This document shows, one piece after another, positions 26,661 to 33,986 of a stretch of DNA of 64,000 bases. The notes under the pieces were generated by a model. The model did no database searches. It saw nothing but the letters and a program-made list of their open reading frames with translations, and was not told the DNA's origin. This DNA is from Flagellimonas flava (lineage in GTDB: Bacteria > Bacteroidota > Bacteroidia > Flavobacteriales > Flavobacteriaceae). Every line of letters starts with the position of its first letter. Position 1 is the stretch's first letter. The stretch lies in contig NZ_FQWL01000001.1 in the NCBI RefSeq assembly GCF_900129665.1, forward strand, positions 434,001 to 498,000. Direction: 5' to 3'. The translations under genes were made by a program, and so were the position numbers.

Positions 26661-29066
26661 CTAGTTTCTCAAGGGTTTTCCCGTTTTCAACATGTGTTGA
26701 ATGCGTTCCAAAGTTTTTCGTTCTGTACAAAGGGATAGGAAGGCTTCGCGTTCCAAATCCAATAAATATTGTTCGGACACATAACTTGCTTCGGATAGGT
26801 CACCACCGGCCATTACGTAGGCCAACTTATCGGCGATTTTCTTATCGTGTTCCGAGATATAGTGTCCAGCTTCCATGGAATCCGTTCCCACTAAGAACAT
26901 TCCCAAGGCCTGTTTTCCAAGAACTTTTACGTCTTTTCGTTTCACGGGTTGCGTATAGCCAGCTTCTGCCATCAATTTAGCATAAGCCTTGGCCGTAGCT
27001 ATTTGTCGGTCTTTGTTGACCACCACTACATCCTTGCCTTTTTGGAGGATACCCAAATCGTATGCTTCATAGGCAGATGTGGATACCTTGGCCATACCGA
27101 TAGTGAGGAAATACTCTTGCAACACGTTCAATTCCACATCATTTTTACGGAAAGTATCAGATGCCCTTAAGGCCATTTCCTTGGAACCGCCCCCTCCGGG
27201 AATCACACCCACACCAAACTCCACCAGGCCGATATAGGTCTCCGCTGCCGCCACAATTTTATCGGCATGCAGTGATAGTTCACATCCTCCGCCCAGGCAC
27301 ATACCGTGTGGAGCGGATATGGTAGGAATGGAAGAATATCGCATCCGCATCATGGTATCCTGGAAGTATTTGATGGCCATATTAAGCTCGTCGTACTCCT
27401 GTTCCACGGCCATCATGAAAATCATTCCAATATTGGCCCCAACGGAGAAATTTGCAGCTTGGTTACCAACCACCAAACCTTGAAAATCCTTCTCAGCAAG
27501 GTCAACAGCTTTGTTCAGACCAGCTAAAACATCGCCCCCAATGGTGTTCATTTTGGACTGGAACTCTACATTGAGGATGCCATCGCCCAAATCTTCGATC
27601 ACCACTCCACTGTTCTTGAAGACTTCGTTTGATTTTCTAATATTGTCCAAGATGATAAAGGCATCTTGACCGGGAACCTTTTCCAAGGTTTTTTTAGGGA
27701 TATTATAATAATAAGTAGCCCCTTCCTTTACGGAATAGAAGGCATCCACACCGGCAGCTTTCATGTCGGTCACCCAAGCGGCAGGCTCCAATCCTTCGGC
27801 TTTTATAAGTTCCAAACCCTTGTCCAAGCCAATGGCATCCCAAATCTGGAAGGGACCATGTTCCCATCCAAAACCGGCCTTCATGGCATCATCTATTTTG
27901 TATAGTTCATCCGTGATCTCCGGAATTCTGTGCGAAACATAGGCGAAGAGGGCACCAAAACTCTTTCTGTAAAACTCACCGGCTTTATCCTTTCCTCCAA
28001 CAAGCACCGAAAACCGGTCCACAACTTTATCAATGGTTTTGGTCAGCTCAAGGGTGGCGAATTTGGCACTTTTCTTGGAGCGATAATCCATGGTATCCAA
28101 ATCCAAGGTCAAGATTTCACTCTTGCCCTTCTCGTCTTTTACTTTTTTATAGAACCCTTGTCCAGACTTGCTTCCCAACCATTTGTTGTCCACCATGGTC
28201 TTGATGAAACCCGGCAGTTGGAAGAGTTCCAATCGCTCATCCTCCGTACAATTTTCATGGATTCCGTTGGCCACATGCACCAGTGTATCCAGACCTACCA
28301 CATCCACTGTACGGAAGGTGGCGGATTTGGGTCGACCTATAACAGGTCCGGTCAACTTGTCCACTTCTTCCACAGTCATGCCCAAATCCTTCACTGCATG
28401 GAACAGGCTTTGAATACTAAAAATTCCAATTCGGTTACCAATAAATGCTGGGGTGTCCTTGGCGACCACAGAGGTCTTGCCCAAAAACTGCTCGCCGTAT
28501 CCATTCAAGAAATCCAAGACATCTGGGGAGGTTTTTGGCCCAGGGATGATCTCAAAAAGTTTGAGATACCTCGCAGGATTAAAGAAGTGCGTCCCACAGA
28601 AATGTTTTTGGAAGTCTTCGCTGCGTCCTTCACTCATAAACTTGATGGGAATACCAGAAGTGTTGGATGTGATCAGCGTTCCTGGAGTTCTATGCTTTTC
28701 AAGGTTCTCAAAAACCTGTTTTTTGATATCCAGGCGTTCCACTACCACTTCAATGATCCAATCCACATCGGCCACTTTGGCAACGTCATCCTCCAGATTC
28801 CCAGTAGTGATCCTATTGGCAAATTTCTTGTGATATATAGGGGACGGTTTGGATTTTAGGGCAGCTGTCAGGGAATCGTTCACCAAGCGGTTGCGCACCA
28901 CTTTGTCCTCCAAGCTCAAGCCTTTGCCTTTTTCTTTGTCGTTAAGTTCCCGGGGAACAATATCGAGCAATAAAACTTCGACCCCGATATTGGCAAAGTG
29001 ACAGGCAATGCCGCTGCCCATGATTCCGGAGCCTATGACGGCAACTTTATTGATATGCCTTTTCAT
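26661..29066 (-). CDS. fadN: 3-hydroxyacyl-CoA dehydrogenase / enoyl-CoA hydratase (FadN-like)
   Basis: 801 residues with the dehydrogenase first. The NAD-binding motif GSGIMGSGIACHFAN begins at residue 12; HFFNPARYLKLFEII and GNRIGIF follow; the second dehydrogenase domain lies at about residues 190-450. An enoyl-CoA hydratase (crotonase) domain occupies roughly residues 480-700 (FSVGANIGMIFMMA, HGMCLGGGCEL, IPGGGGSKEMALR). This order is that of Bacillus FadN rather than E. coli FadB, where hydratase comes first. It performs hydration and NAD-dependent oxidation in beta-oxidation. It is preceded by the MarR regulator with 14 bp between. Confidence 0.93.
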   Translation of the reverse strand: MKRHINKVAVIGSGIMGSGIACHFANIGVEVLLLDIVPRELNDKEKGKGLSLEDKVVRNRLVNDSLTAALKSKPSPIYHKKFANRITTGNLEDDVAKVADVDWIIEVVVERLDIKKQVFENLEKHRTPGTLITSNTSGIPIKFMSEGRSEDFQKHFCGTHFFNPARYLKLFEIIPGPKTSPDVLDFLNGYGEQFLGKTSVVAKDTPAFIGNRIGIFSIQSLFHAVKDLGMTVEEVDKLTGPVIGRPKSATFRTVDVVGLDTLVHVANGIHENCTEDERLELFQLPGFIKTMVDNKWLGSKSGQGFYKKVKDEKGKSEILTLDLDTMDYRSKKSAKFATLELTKTIDKVVDRFSVLVGGKDKAGEFYRKSFGALFAYVSHRIPEITDELYKIDDAMKAGFGWEHGPFQIWDAIGLDKGLELIKAEGLEPAAWVTDMKAAGVDAFYSVKEGATYYYNIPKKTLEKVPGQDAFIILDNIRKSNEVFKNSGVVIEDLGDGILNVEFQSKMNTIGGDVLAGLNKAVDLAEKDFQGLVVGNQAANFSVGANIGMIFMMAVEQEYDELNMAIKYFQDTMMRMRYSSIPTISAPHGMCLGGGCELSLHADKIVAAAETYIGLVEFGVGVIPGGGGSKEMALRASDTFRKNDVELNVLQEYFLTIGMAKVSTSAYEAYDLGILQKGKDVVVVNKDRQIATAKAYAKLMAEAGYTQPVKRKDVKVLGKQALGMFLVGTDSMEAGHYISEHDKKIADKLAYVMAGGDLSEASYVSEQYLLDLEREAFLSLCTERKTLERIQHMLKTGKPLRN

Positions 29067-29080
29067 GTATTATGTTGGAA

Positions 29081-29527
29081 TTAATTTGTTGATTTTATAT
29101 ATACTTTCTTATCCGTGATCAGTTTATTGATCACCATTGCGGTCTTAAAAAAGCTGGTCAAATCCTCCTCCGCAACATGTTCCCGAACCACTTCGTTAAA
29201 CCGAAGGACCACATCTTTGGAGTCCTTCCTTTTTTCCAGCCCAAGAGCGGTGAGGTGAATCAATACCCCTCGTCCGTCCTTTGGATTTGGTTTGCGTTGG
29301 ATATATCCCCGTTCCTCAATATTCTTTAGGATTCTTGAGAGGCTGGTGGCCTCCATTCCCATTTTGGGTCCCAAAGCAGTGCTGGGTGTACCTTTTTTTG
29401 GGTCGATGCTTAAGAGCGTAAAACCTATGGCCATGGTAAGCCCGTAGTGCTTGGCTTCTTCATTGTACATTTTGCTTACCGCTTGCCATGTGGCCCTTAA
29501 GGCATAATCGATGGTCAATTCTTTCAT
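29081..29527 (-). CDS. MarR family transcriptional regulator of the fad operon
   Basis: 148 residues from the ATG at 29527. An in-frame TTG at 29596 would add 23 residues, but that stretch is the palindrome and -7 box, so it is rejected. The winged helix is visible: GMEATSLSRILKNIEERGYIQR as the DNA-reading helix and wing (NPKDGRGVLIHLT), with helical ends for dimerisation. As the first gene before fadN-fadA-fadE it most likely controls this operon and itself, with acyl-CoA or fatty acid as a possible effector (inference). Confidence 0.92.
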   Translation of the reverse strand: MKELTIDYALRATWQAVSKMYNEEAKHYGLTMAIGFTLLSIDPKKGTPSTALGPKMGMEATSLSRILKNIEERGYIQRKPNPKDGRGVLIHLTALGLEKRKDSKDVVLRFNEVVREHVAEEDLTSFFKTAMVINKLITDKKVYIKSTN

Positions 29528-29544
29528 AGAACAGGATTGGTTCT

Positions 29545-29552
29545 CAAATATA
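29545..29552 (-). promoter_or_regulatory. -7 box TATATTTG of the marR-fad operon
   Basis: Exact TAnnTTTG on the minus strand, 17 bp before the ATG at 29527, giving a leader of roughly ten bases. The 26-bp palindrome ends four bases upstream, so a bound regulator would cover the -7/-33 spacer. Confidence 0.75.
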
Positions 29553-29556
29553 CAAA

Positions 29557-29582
29557 AATTTATTATGCATGCATAATAAATT
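29557..29582. promoter_or_regulatory. 26-bp perfect palindrome, probable MarR operator
   Basis: Perfect inverted repeat with 13-base half-sites centred at 29569/29570; the core is TTATTATGCATGCATAATAA. It abuts the -7 box of the MarR gene. MarR dimers bind palindromes of about this size, so autoregulation and control of the fad operon by occlusion is the simplest reading. The + strand lipoprotein gene starts about 120 bp away and could also be affected. Confidence 0.8.
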
Positions 29583-29620
29583 AAATTTAGTTTCAAAGCA
29601 GGTTTTGCATAAAAAGGTTA

Positions 29621-29650
29621 TCCGTCAATTCAAAAGGGGCATCCGTCAAT
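29621..29650 (+). promoter_or_regulatory. LytTR-like direct repeats upstream of the propeller lipoprotein
   Basis: TCCGTCAAT occurs at 29621-29629 and 29642-29650: two 9-bp direct repeats with a 12-bp spacer, a 21-bp period. This fits the classical LytTR response-regulator site (9-bp repeats, 12-13 bp apart) in spacing, and 8 of 9 positions fit the consensus as I recall it. A possible -7 box TAGACTTG lies at 29680-29687. Confidence 0.5.
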
Positions 29651-29701
29651 TTAGAGCCATTTTTTTCATCATAAGAAAATAGACTTGCTCCAAAATTTAA
29701 G

Positions 29702-31231
29702 ATGATGAAAAAAAAATGGAATTTCATTTTAGTATTGGCCGCAACAGGTATTTTGGTGCTGGCCTGTAGTAAAAACAAAGATGATGAAACCCCTCCGGAG
29801 GAAACCAGGGTTCCAGAGATTACCAATTTTACGCCCTTATCTCAGGAAGTAGGTTTAACCGTGACTATCAACGGTAAAAACTTTGCCACCACCACTAGTG
29901 GGAATGTAGTACAATTTAATGGGGTGAATGCCTCCTTGAACAGTGCCACAGCTAACCAATTGGTAGCTGTTGTGCCCAGTGGGGATATCACCGGAAAGAT
30001 CACCGTTACCGTGGATGGGGAGAAGGCCACAAGTGGGCAAACGTTTACGGTACTGACCGGACCATCTATAGTATTGGACCAAACAGAATTAAATCTGCAA
30101 ACCTTGGATACGGCTACTTTGAGTATTGCCAACAGCTCTGAATTTGAAGGGCAGACGGTAGCATGGAACTCTGATAATAAGGCTTCCGTGCTTGTTGACG
30201 AGGAAGGTAATCTAAAAGCAGTGGGAGGTGGTATGGCAACTATTACCGCGACCATTGGAGAGCTTACGGCAACGGCTGAAATCACTGTTAATGCTGCGGC
30301 TTTCATTGCAGGAATGGATAATTATATGGCCAAGATATGGCGAAATAATAAGGAATACCTATCCTTGGAAATGGGTGATGGAGATGAGGGAGAGGTTTAT
30401 GAGTTGGTTTTGGCCGATACAGGGGATTTATATGCTGCTGGTTATATTTACGATAATGACCAAGAAAAAAGTACAGCTGCAGTATGGAAAAATGGTGAAT
30501 TGGATTTTTCGTTAACGGCTGGGGGAGATTATCTGGAATCAGATGCACATGGCATTTATGTGACAAAAGCGGGTGATGTTTTTGTGGTCGGTTCCGCCTT
30601 TGATAGTAATCTTAATGAGCGATTGGGAGTATTGTGGAGAAATGGAAACGTGTTGCATACCCTACATGAGGTCGAAGGAGCTGGTGGATATTTAAGAGCT
30701 ATAACCGTTGATGAAGACAGTGGAACAGTATATGCCACAGGTGACGAAAACTTGACAGCCTATGTTTTGGTTGATGGCGTCGTAGAGCAATGGTCTAAAG
30801 AAGGCATCTATTCCAATGCAAACGATATCGAAGTCCAGGGCGGGAATGTATACGTTGTTGGAAGTGAAGGAGGCAAGGGCACCCTATGGGAAAACGGCAA
30901 TCCTTTTGAATTGCCATCAGAAAATGGCTCCTATGCAACTTCTATTTTTATAACCGAATCTGGAGACCAATATATAGGTGGGGTACAGTATTCCCAAAAT
31001 AGTTCTTATGGCTCTATATGGGAAAACGGAAATGAGGTTATGTTGTCGGACACCAATGGGGTGGTATTGGAGTCAATTTATGTTTACGAAGGCGATGGTG
31101 AAATCTATTATGCCGGTTGGCATGAAATAGATAAGGTAGCTAAATTTTGGAGCAGACAAGATAGTTCGGCAATCGATTTAGCAGGCGGCGAAGGTATGAA
31201 TGCAACCGCTTATTCAATTGTTGTAAAGTAA
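29702..31231 (+). CDS. Lipoprotein with IPT/TIG, Ig-like and seven-repeat propeller domains
   Basis: 509 residues. Lipobox LVLAC gives a lipidated Cys at about residue 22, followed by an acidic linker. Residues about 38-115 are an IPT/TIG domain (ITNFTPLSQEVGLTVTINGK); residues about 120-198 a bacterial Ig-like (BIG2) domain ending in AVGGGMATITATIGELTATA. The rest holds seven repeats of about 45 residues, each with a core such as AKIWRNNKEY, AAVWKNGELDF, GVLWRNGNVL, GTLWENGNPF, GSIWENGNEV, predicting a seven-bladed propeller. Cell-surface binding is likely; the ligand is unknown. The second ATG (29705) is an equal start candidate. Confidence 0.85.
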   Translation: MMKKKWNFILVLAATGILVLACSKNKDDETPPEETRVPEITNFTPLSQEVGLTVTINGKNFATTTSGNVVQFNGVNASLNSATANQLVAVVPSGDITGKITVTVDGEKATSGQTFTVLTGPSIVLDQTELNLQTLDTATLSIANSSEFEGQTVAWNSDNKASVLVDEEGNLKAVGGGMATITATIGELTATAEITVNAAAFIAGMDNYMAKIWRNNKEYLSLEMGDGDEGEVYELVLADTGDLYAAGYIYDNDQEKSTAAVWKNGELDFSLTAGGDYLESDAHGIYVTKAGDVFVVGSAFDSNLNERLGVLWRNGNVLHTLHEVEGAGGYLRAITVDEDSGTVYATGDENLTAYVLVDGVVEQWSKEGIYSNANDIEVQGGNVYVVGSEGGKGTLWENGNPFELPSENGSYATSIFITESGDQYIGGVQYSQNSSYGSIWENGNEVMLSDTNGVVLESIYVYEGDGEIYYAGWHEIDKVAKFWSRQDSSAIDLAGGEGMNATAYSIVVK

Positions 31232-31253
31232 TTATTGAGAGCTATATTATAGC

Positions 31254-31360
31254 AACACACCCCTAACCCCTCTCAAGAGGGGAGCACCATTCGATCCCTT
31301 TTAGAAAACTCCCTTCTTGAGAAGGGAAGATTTCGGGCAGCGAAATCAGGGATGTGTGGG
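31254..31360. repeat. MITE-like palindromic intergenic element
   Basis: Two hairpins of the same design face each other: CCCCTC-TCAA-GAGGGG (31267-31282) and CCCTTC-TTGA-GAAGGG (31311-31326). The outer ends, CACACCCCTAA and the reverse complement of TCAGGGATGTGTG, are imperfect terminal inverted repeats. No coding potential. Elements of this appearance recur between genes in Bacteroidota; whether it is repeated in this genome cannot be seen from one window. Confidence 0.55.
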
Positions 31361-31398
31361 TATGGAAAATAAAACCTTCCGCAAAGTGGAGGGCTCCT
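31361..31398 (+). repeat. Upstream copy of the yoeB-end/terminator repeat
   Basis: About 38 bases matching 31947-31985 with three substitutions and one indel. It includes TATGGAAAATAA, which downstream encodes the last YoeB residues and stop, and a hairpin CCTTCCGC-AAA-GTGGAGGG that still pairs through G-U wobbles but has lost its T-run. Confidence 0.75.
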
Positions 31399-31413
31399 CA
31401 ACCCTAAAAATAA

Positions 31414-31429
31414 GTACTTATATGCGTAC
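31414..31429 (+). promoter_or_regulatory. Probable YefM-YoeB operator
   Basis: Two short palindromes, AGTACT and CGTACG, share the core GTAC and are 12 bp centre to centre (31415.5 and 31427.5). As I recall, the E. coli yefM-yoeB operator has TGTACA cores at the same spacing. It lies 20 bp before the yefM ATG. TATCTTTA at 31437-31444 may be the -7 box. Confidence 0.5.
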
Positions 31430-31448
31430 GTTTTATTATCTTTACGGA

Positions 31449-31697
31449 ATGGAAACCGTAAATTATACAGATTTTAGAGCCAATCTGAAATATTGGTTAG
31501 ACAAAGTGGTCAATGATGTCAGTGATATTGTCATTAAACGTAAGAACGGCAAGGATTTGGTTTTGATTTCCTTGGACGAATATAACTCCCTTAAAGAGAC
31601 CGCTTATTTGCTCTCCGGTAAAAATCGCGATGTGCTTTTGGAATCCATAAAGGAATTGGAATCTGGAAAAGGTGTTCAAAAAGACTTGATCGAATAA
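31449..31697 (+). CDS. yefM: Antitoxin of the Phd/YefM family
   Basis: 82 residues from the ATG at 31449; the frame is open further upstream but that part is the repeat and operator region. METVNYTDFRANLKYWLDKV followed by VIKRKNGKDLVLISLDEY is the Phd/YefM DNA-binding fold; the C-terminal part (ESIKELESGKG) is the flexible toxin-neutralising tail. It binds YoeB and represses the operon. The stop codon is immediately followed by the yoeB start. Confidence 0.93.
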   Translation: METVNYTDFRANLKYWLDKVVNDVSDIVIKRKNGKDLVLISLDEYNSLKETAYLLSGKNRDVLLESIKELESGKGVQKDLIE

Positions 31698-31958
31698 ATG
31701 TCAATACTCTGGTCGGCGTCTTCCTGGGCAGACTATCTATATTGGCAAAGGACCGATAAAAAGATAGCTCAAAGAATCAATGATCTGATTAAATCTTGCC
31801 AGCGTACTCCTTTTGAGGGAATAGGGAAACCTGAGGCATTGAAGGGTGATTTACAAGGTTATTGGTCAAGAAGAATAACTTCTGAACATCGGTTGATCTA
31901 TAAATTTGAGGATGGGAAGTTGATGATTGCTTCTTGTCGATACCATTATGGAAAATAA
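31698..31958 (+). CDS. yoeB: Toxin of the Txe/YoeB family (mRNA endoribonuclease)
   Basis: 86 residues. All catalytic positions of E. coli YoeB are kept with the same numbering: Glu46, Arg65, His83, Tyr84 (in GKPEALKG, SEHRLIY and CRYHYGK). YoeB cuts mRNA in the ribosomal A site and is neutralised by YefM. The ATG follows the yefM stop with no gap, so translation is coupled. A strong terminator follows. The toxin appears intact, so the module is probably functional. Confidence 0.95.
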   Translation: MSILWSASSWADYLYWQRTDKKIAQRINDLIKSCQRTPFEGIGKPEALKGDLQGYWSRRITSEHRLIYKFEDGKLMIASCRYHYGK

Positions 31959-31985
31959 AAACCCTCCGCAAAGCGGAGGGTTCCT
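31947..31985 (+). repeat. Downstream copy of the yoeB-end/terminator repeat
   Basis: Covers the last YoeB codons, the stop and the terminator hairpin; about 90% identical to 31361-31398 on the other side of the module. Confidence 0.75.
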
Positions 31986-31990
31986 TTTTT
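31951..31990. terminator. Bidirectional terminator between yoeB and the acyl-CoA ligase gene
   Basis: Stem AACCCTCCGC / GCGGAGGGTT (31960-31969, 31973-31982) with an AAA loop. T-rich tracts occur on both sides (TTCCTTTTTT to the right, TTTTTATTTT on the reverse strand), serving the two convergent genes. Confidence 0.9.
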
Positions 31991-32010
31991 GGTTGGATAG
32001 TTAGTAACTT

Positions 32011-33783
32011 CTAACCTCCATAAATACTGTTATAGAGGTCCAAATACTTTTCTTTAACAATTTTGCGGCGGAGTTTCATGGTGGGGGTCAAGTGGCCATC
32101 GTCCACACTCCATACATCTGGGGTAAGCCTAAACTGCTTTACCTTTTCCCACTTGGCAAACTCCTCATTGGCCATATCCACTTCTTCCTGGATGCGGGAA
32201 ATTACCTTGTCGTTTAAAATGATATCCGAATTGGCACCAATGGTCACTTCATGACGGTTGGCCCATTCGTGTAAAAATTCAAAGTTGGGCTGTATAAGTG
32301 CAGCAGGCATTTTTTCGCCTTCGCCCACCACCATGATCTGTTCTATAAATCGGGATTGCTTAAATCGGTTTTCCAACAATTGTGGAGCCACATATTTTCC
32401 ACCAGAGGTTTTGAACATCTCTTTTTTACGATCGGTTATTTTTAGGAAGCCATCGGCATCCACTTCGCCAATATCTCCCGTGTGGAAATAACCATCTTTG
32501 AGCACCTCGGACGTTTTTTCTGGGTCTTTGTAATAGCCCTGCATGACTTGTGGCCCTTTGATGCAGATTTCGCCGTCATCGGCAATTTTAACTTCTGTTC
32601 TTGCAATAGGCCTACCTACGGTACCAATTTTAAAACCGCTTTCACGCATATCGTTTACGGAAACCACAGGAGAAGTCTCGGTGAGCCCGTAGCCTTCCAT
32701 AACACCCATTTCCGCCGCATTGAAAATACGTGCCAATCGGGGTTGTAGGGCCGCGCTACCAGAGGCTATTAACTTGAGGTTGCCACCAAGCCCTTCCTTC
32801 CATTTGCTGAAAATGAGTTTACGGGCCAAGGCCAATTTCTTTTCGTACCACCAGCCATTCTGACCATAGGGTTCGTATTTTAATCCCACTTCAACGGCCC
32901 AGAAGAATAATTTCTTTTTGATACCACTAAGGGCAGCACCCTTGGCGATTATTTTGTCGTATACCTTTTCCAGGAGTCGTGGTACGGCTGTCATCACATG
33001 CGGACAGGTTTCCTTTAGATTGTCGCTGATGGTTTCCAGTGATTCCGCATAATGTATGGCCACTCCCCTGTATTGATACAAGTAAATCAGCATACGTTCG
33101 TATACATGGCATAGCGGTAGAAAACTCAAAGACTTGGTCTCTCCATCCACAATGGGAAACCGTTTTGAGCTCTCTATGGCATTGCTGACCAAATTATCGT
33201 GCGATAGCATTACCCCTTTCGGTCTACCAGTGGTTCCGGAGGTATAAATTAAGGTGGCAAGGTCATTGGGTGTTACCTGGGCCTTTAGTTTTTCTACCTC
33301 TTCCTGGTTGGAATCATCAGCTCCCAGTTCCAAAACCTCTTTCCAATTCTTGCAATTACCAAGGTTGTCAAAGGAATACACGTCCCTTAGATTCTTGATT
33401 TTGGAAGAAACTTCCAAAACCTTTTCCAGGACCTCACCACAAGAAACAAAACAGTACTTGGCTTCGGAATGGTTGAGCACATATTCGTAATCGGAGGCTG
33501 ATATGGTCGGATATATCGGTACATTTTGTGCTCCAATCTGAAGGATGCCAATATCCATGATGTTCCATTCCGTTCGGTTGTTCATGGAGATTACGGCAAT
33601 CTTGTCGTTTGGTTTAACCCCCATTCGCAGCAAGGCCCTGCTCACGGCATTTGCCTGATCTATATAGGCTTGGGTGGAAGTAGCTTCCCACTTGCCGTTG
33701 TATTTGGTGACCAGCGAATTTTTAAGGGGGAATTTTTCCAATTGGTAATATGGAAAATCAAATAATCTGGTAACTGTTTGCAT
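32011..33783 (-). CDS. fadD: Long-chain fatty acid-CoA ligase (AMP-binding)
   Basis: 590 residues of the ANL superfamily. LIYTSGTTGRPKGVMLSHDN is the P-loop-like AMP-binding motif; GYGLTETSPVVS, YFHTGDIGEVDADG, and ITDRKKEMFKTSGGKYVAP follow in the expected order. It activates long-chain fatty acids with ATP and CoA. Location near the fad operon fits supply of acyl-CoA, but the two units have separate promoters and the palindrome at 29557 is not repeated upstream of this gene. Expected to act at the inner face of the membrane. Confidence 0.92.
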   Translation of the reverse strand: MQTVTRLFDFPYYQLEKFPLKNSLVTKYNGKWEATSTQAYIDQANAVSRALLRMGVKPNDKIAVISMNNRTEWNIMDIGILQIGAQNVPIYPTISASDYEYVLNHSEAKYCFVSCGEVLEKVLEVSSKIKNLRDVYSFDNLGNCKNWKEVLELGADDSNQEEVEKLKAQVTPNDLATLIYTSGTTGRPKGVMLSHDNLVSNAIESSKRFPIVDGETKSLSFLPLCHVYERMLIYLYQYRGVAIHYAESLETISDNLKETCPHVMTAVPRLLEKVYDKIIAKGAALSGIKKKLFFWAVEVGLKYEPYGQNGWWYEKKLALARKLIFSKWKEGLGGNLKLIASGSAALQPRLARIFNAAEMGVMEGYGLTETSPVVSVNDMRESGFKIGTVGRPIARTEVKIADDGEICIKGPQVMQGYYKDPEKTSEVLKDGYFHTGDIGEVDADGFLKITDRKKEMFKTSGGKYVAPQLLENRFKQSRFIEQIMVVGEGEKMPAALIQPNFEFLHEWANRHEVTIGANSDIILNDKVISRIQEEVDMANEEFAKWEKVKQFRLTPDVWSVDDGHLTPTMKLRRKIVKEKYLDLYNSIYGG

Positions 33784-33986
33784 AGTAAGTTTCTGTAAAG
33801 TAATTGCAAAATAGGGAAAGGATGCCGGATTTTAAAATGGAAAATTCAATTAGAAGCCTATTTACTTGTTAAAAACCCATTTTTTGCAAGGGCGCAAGTT
33901 TTTGGAAAAATAAGCATCAAAATAAGAACAGATACTATCGCTTATATAGAAAATTACTTTTTGTAGAATTCCTAAACCCCCTGATT

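Noticed and set aside
27930-28859. 309-codon plus-strand open frame opposite fadN
   Set aside because: It lies entirely antisense to a gene with complete domain evidence and has no recognisable family, signal peptide or start context.
29528-29596. Longer MarR start at a TTG
   Set aside because: The added residues are encoded by the palindrome and the -7 box, and do not resemble a MarR N-terminus.
31317-31448. Longer yefM start
   Set aside because: The extra codons cover the terminator-like repeat and the probable operator; the family start is METVNY at 31449.
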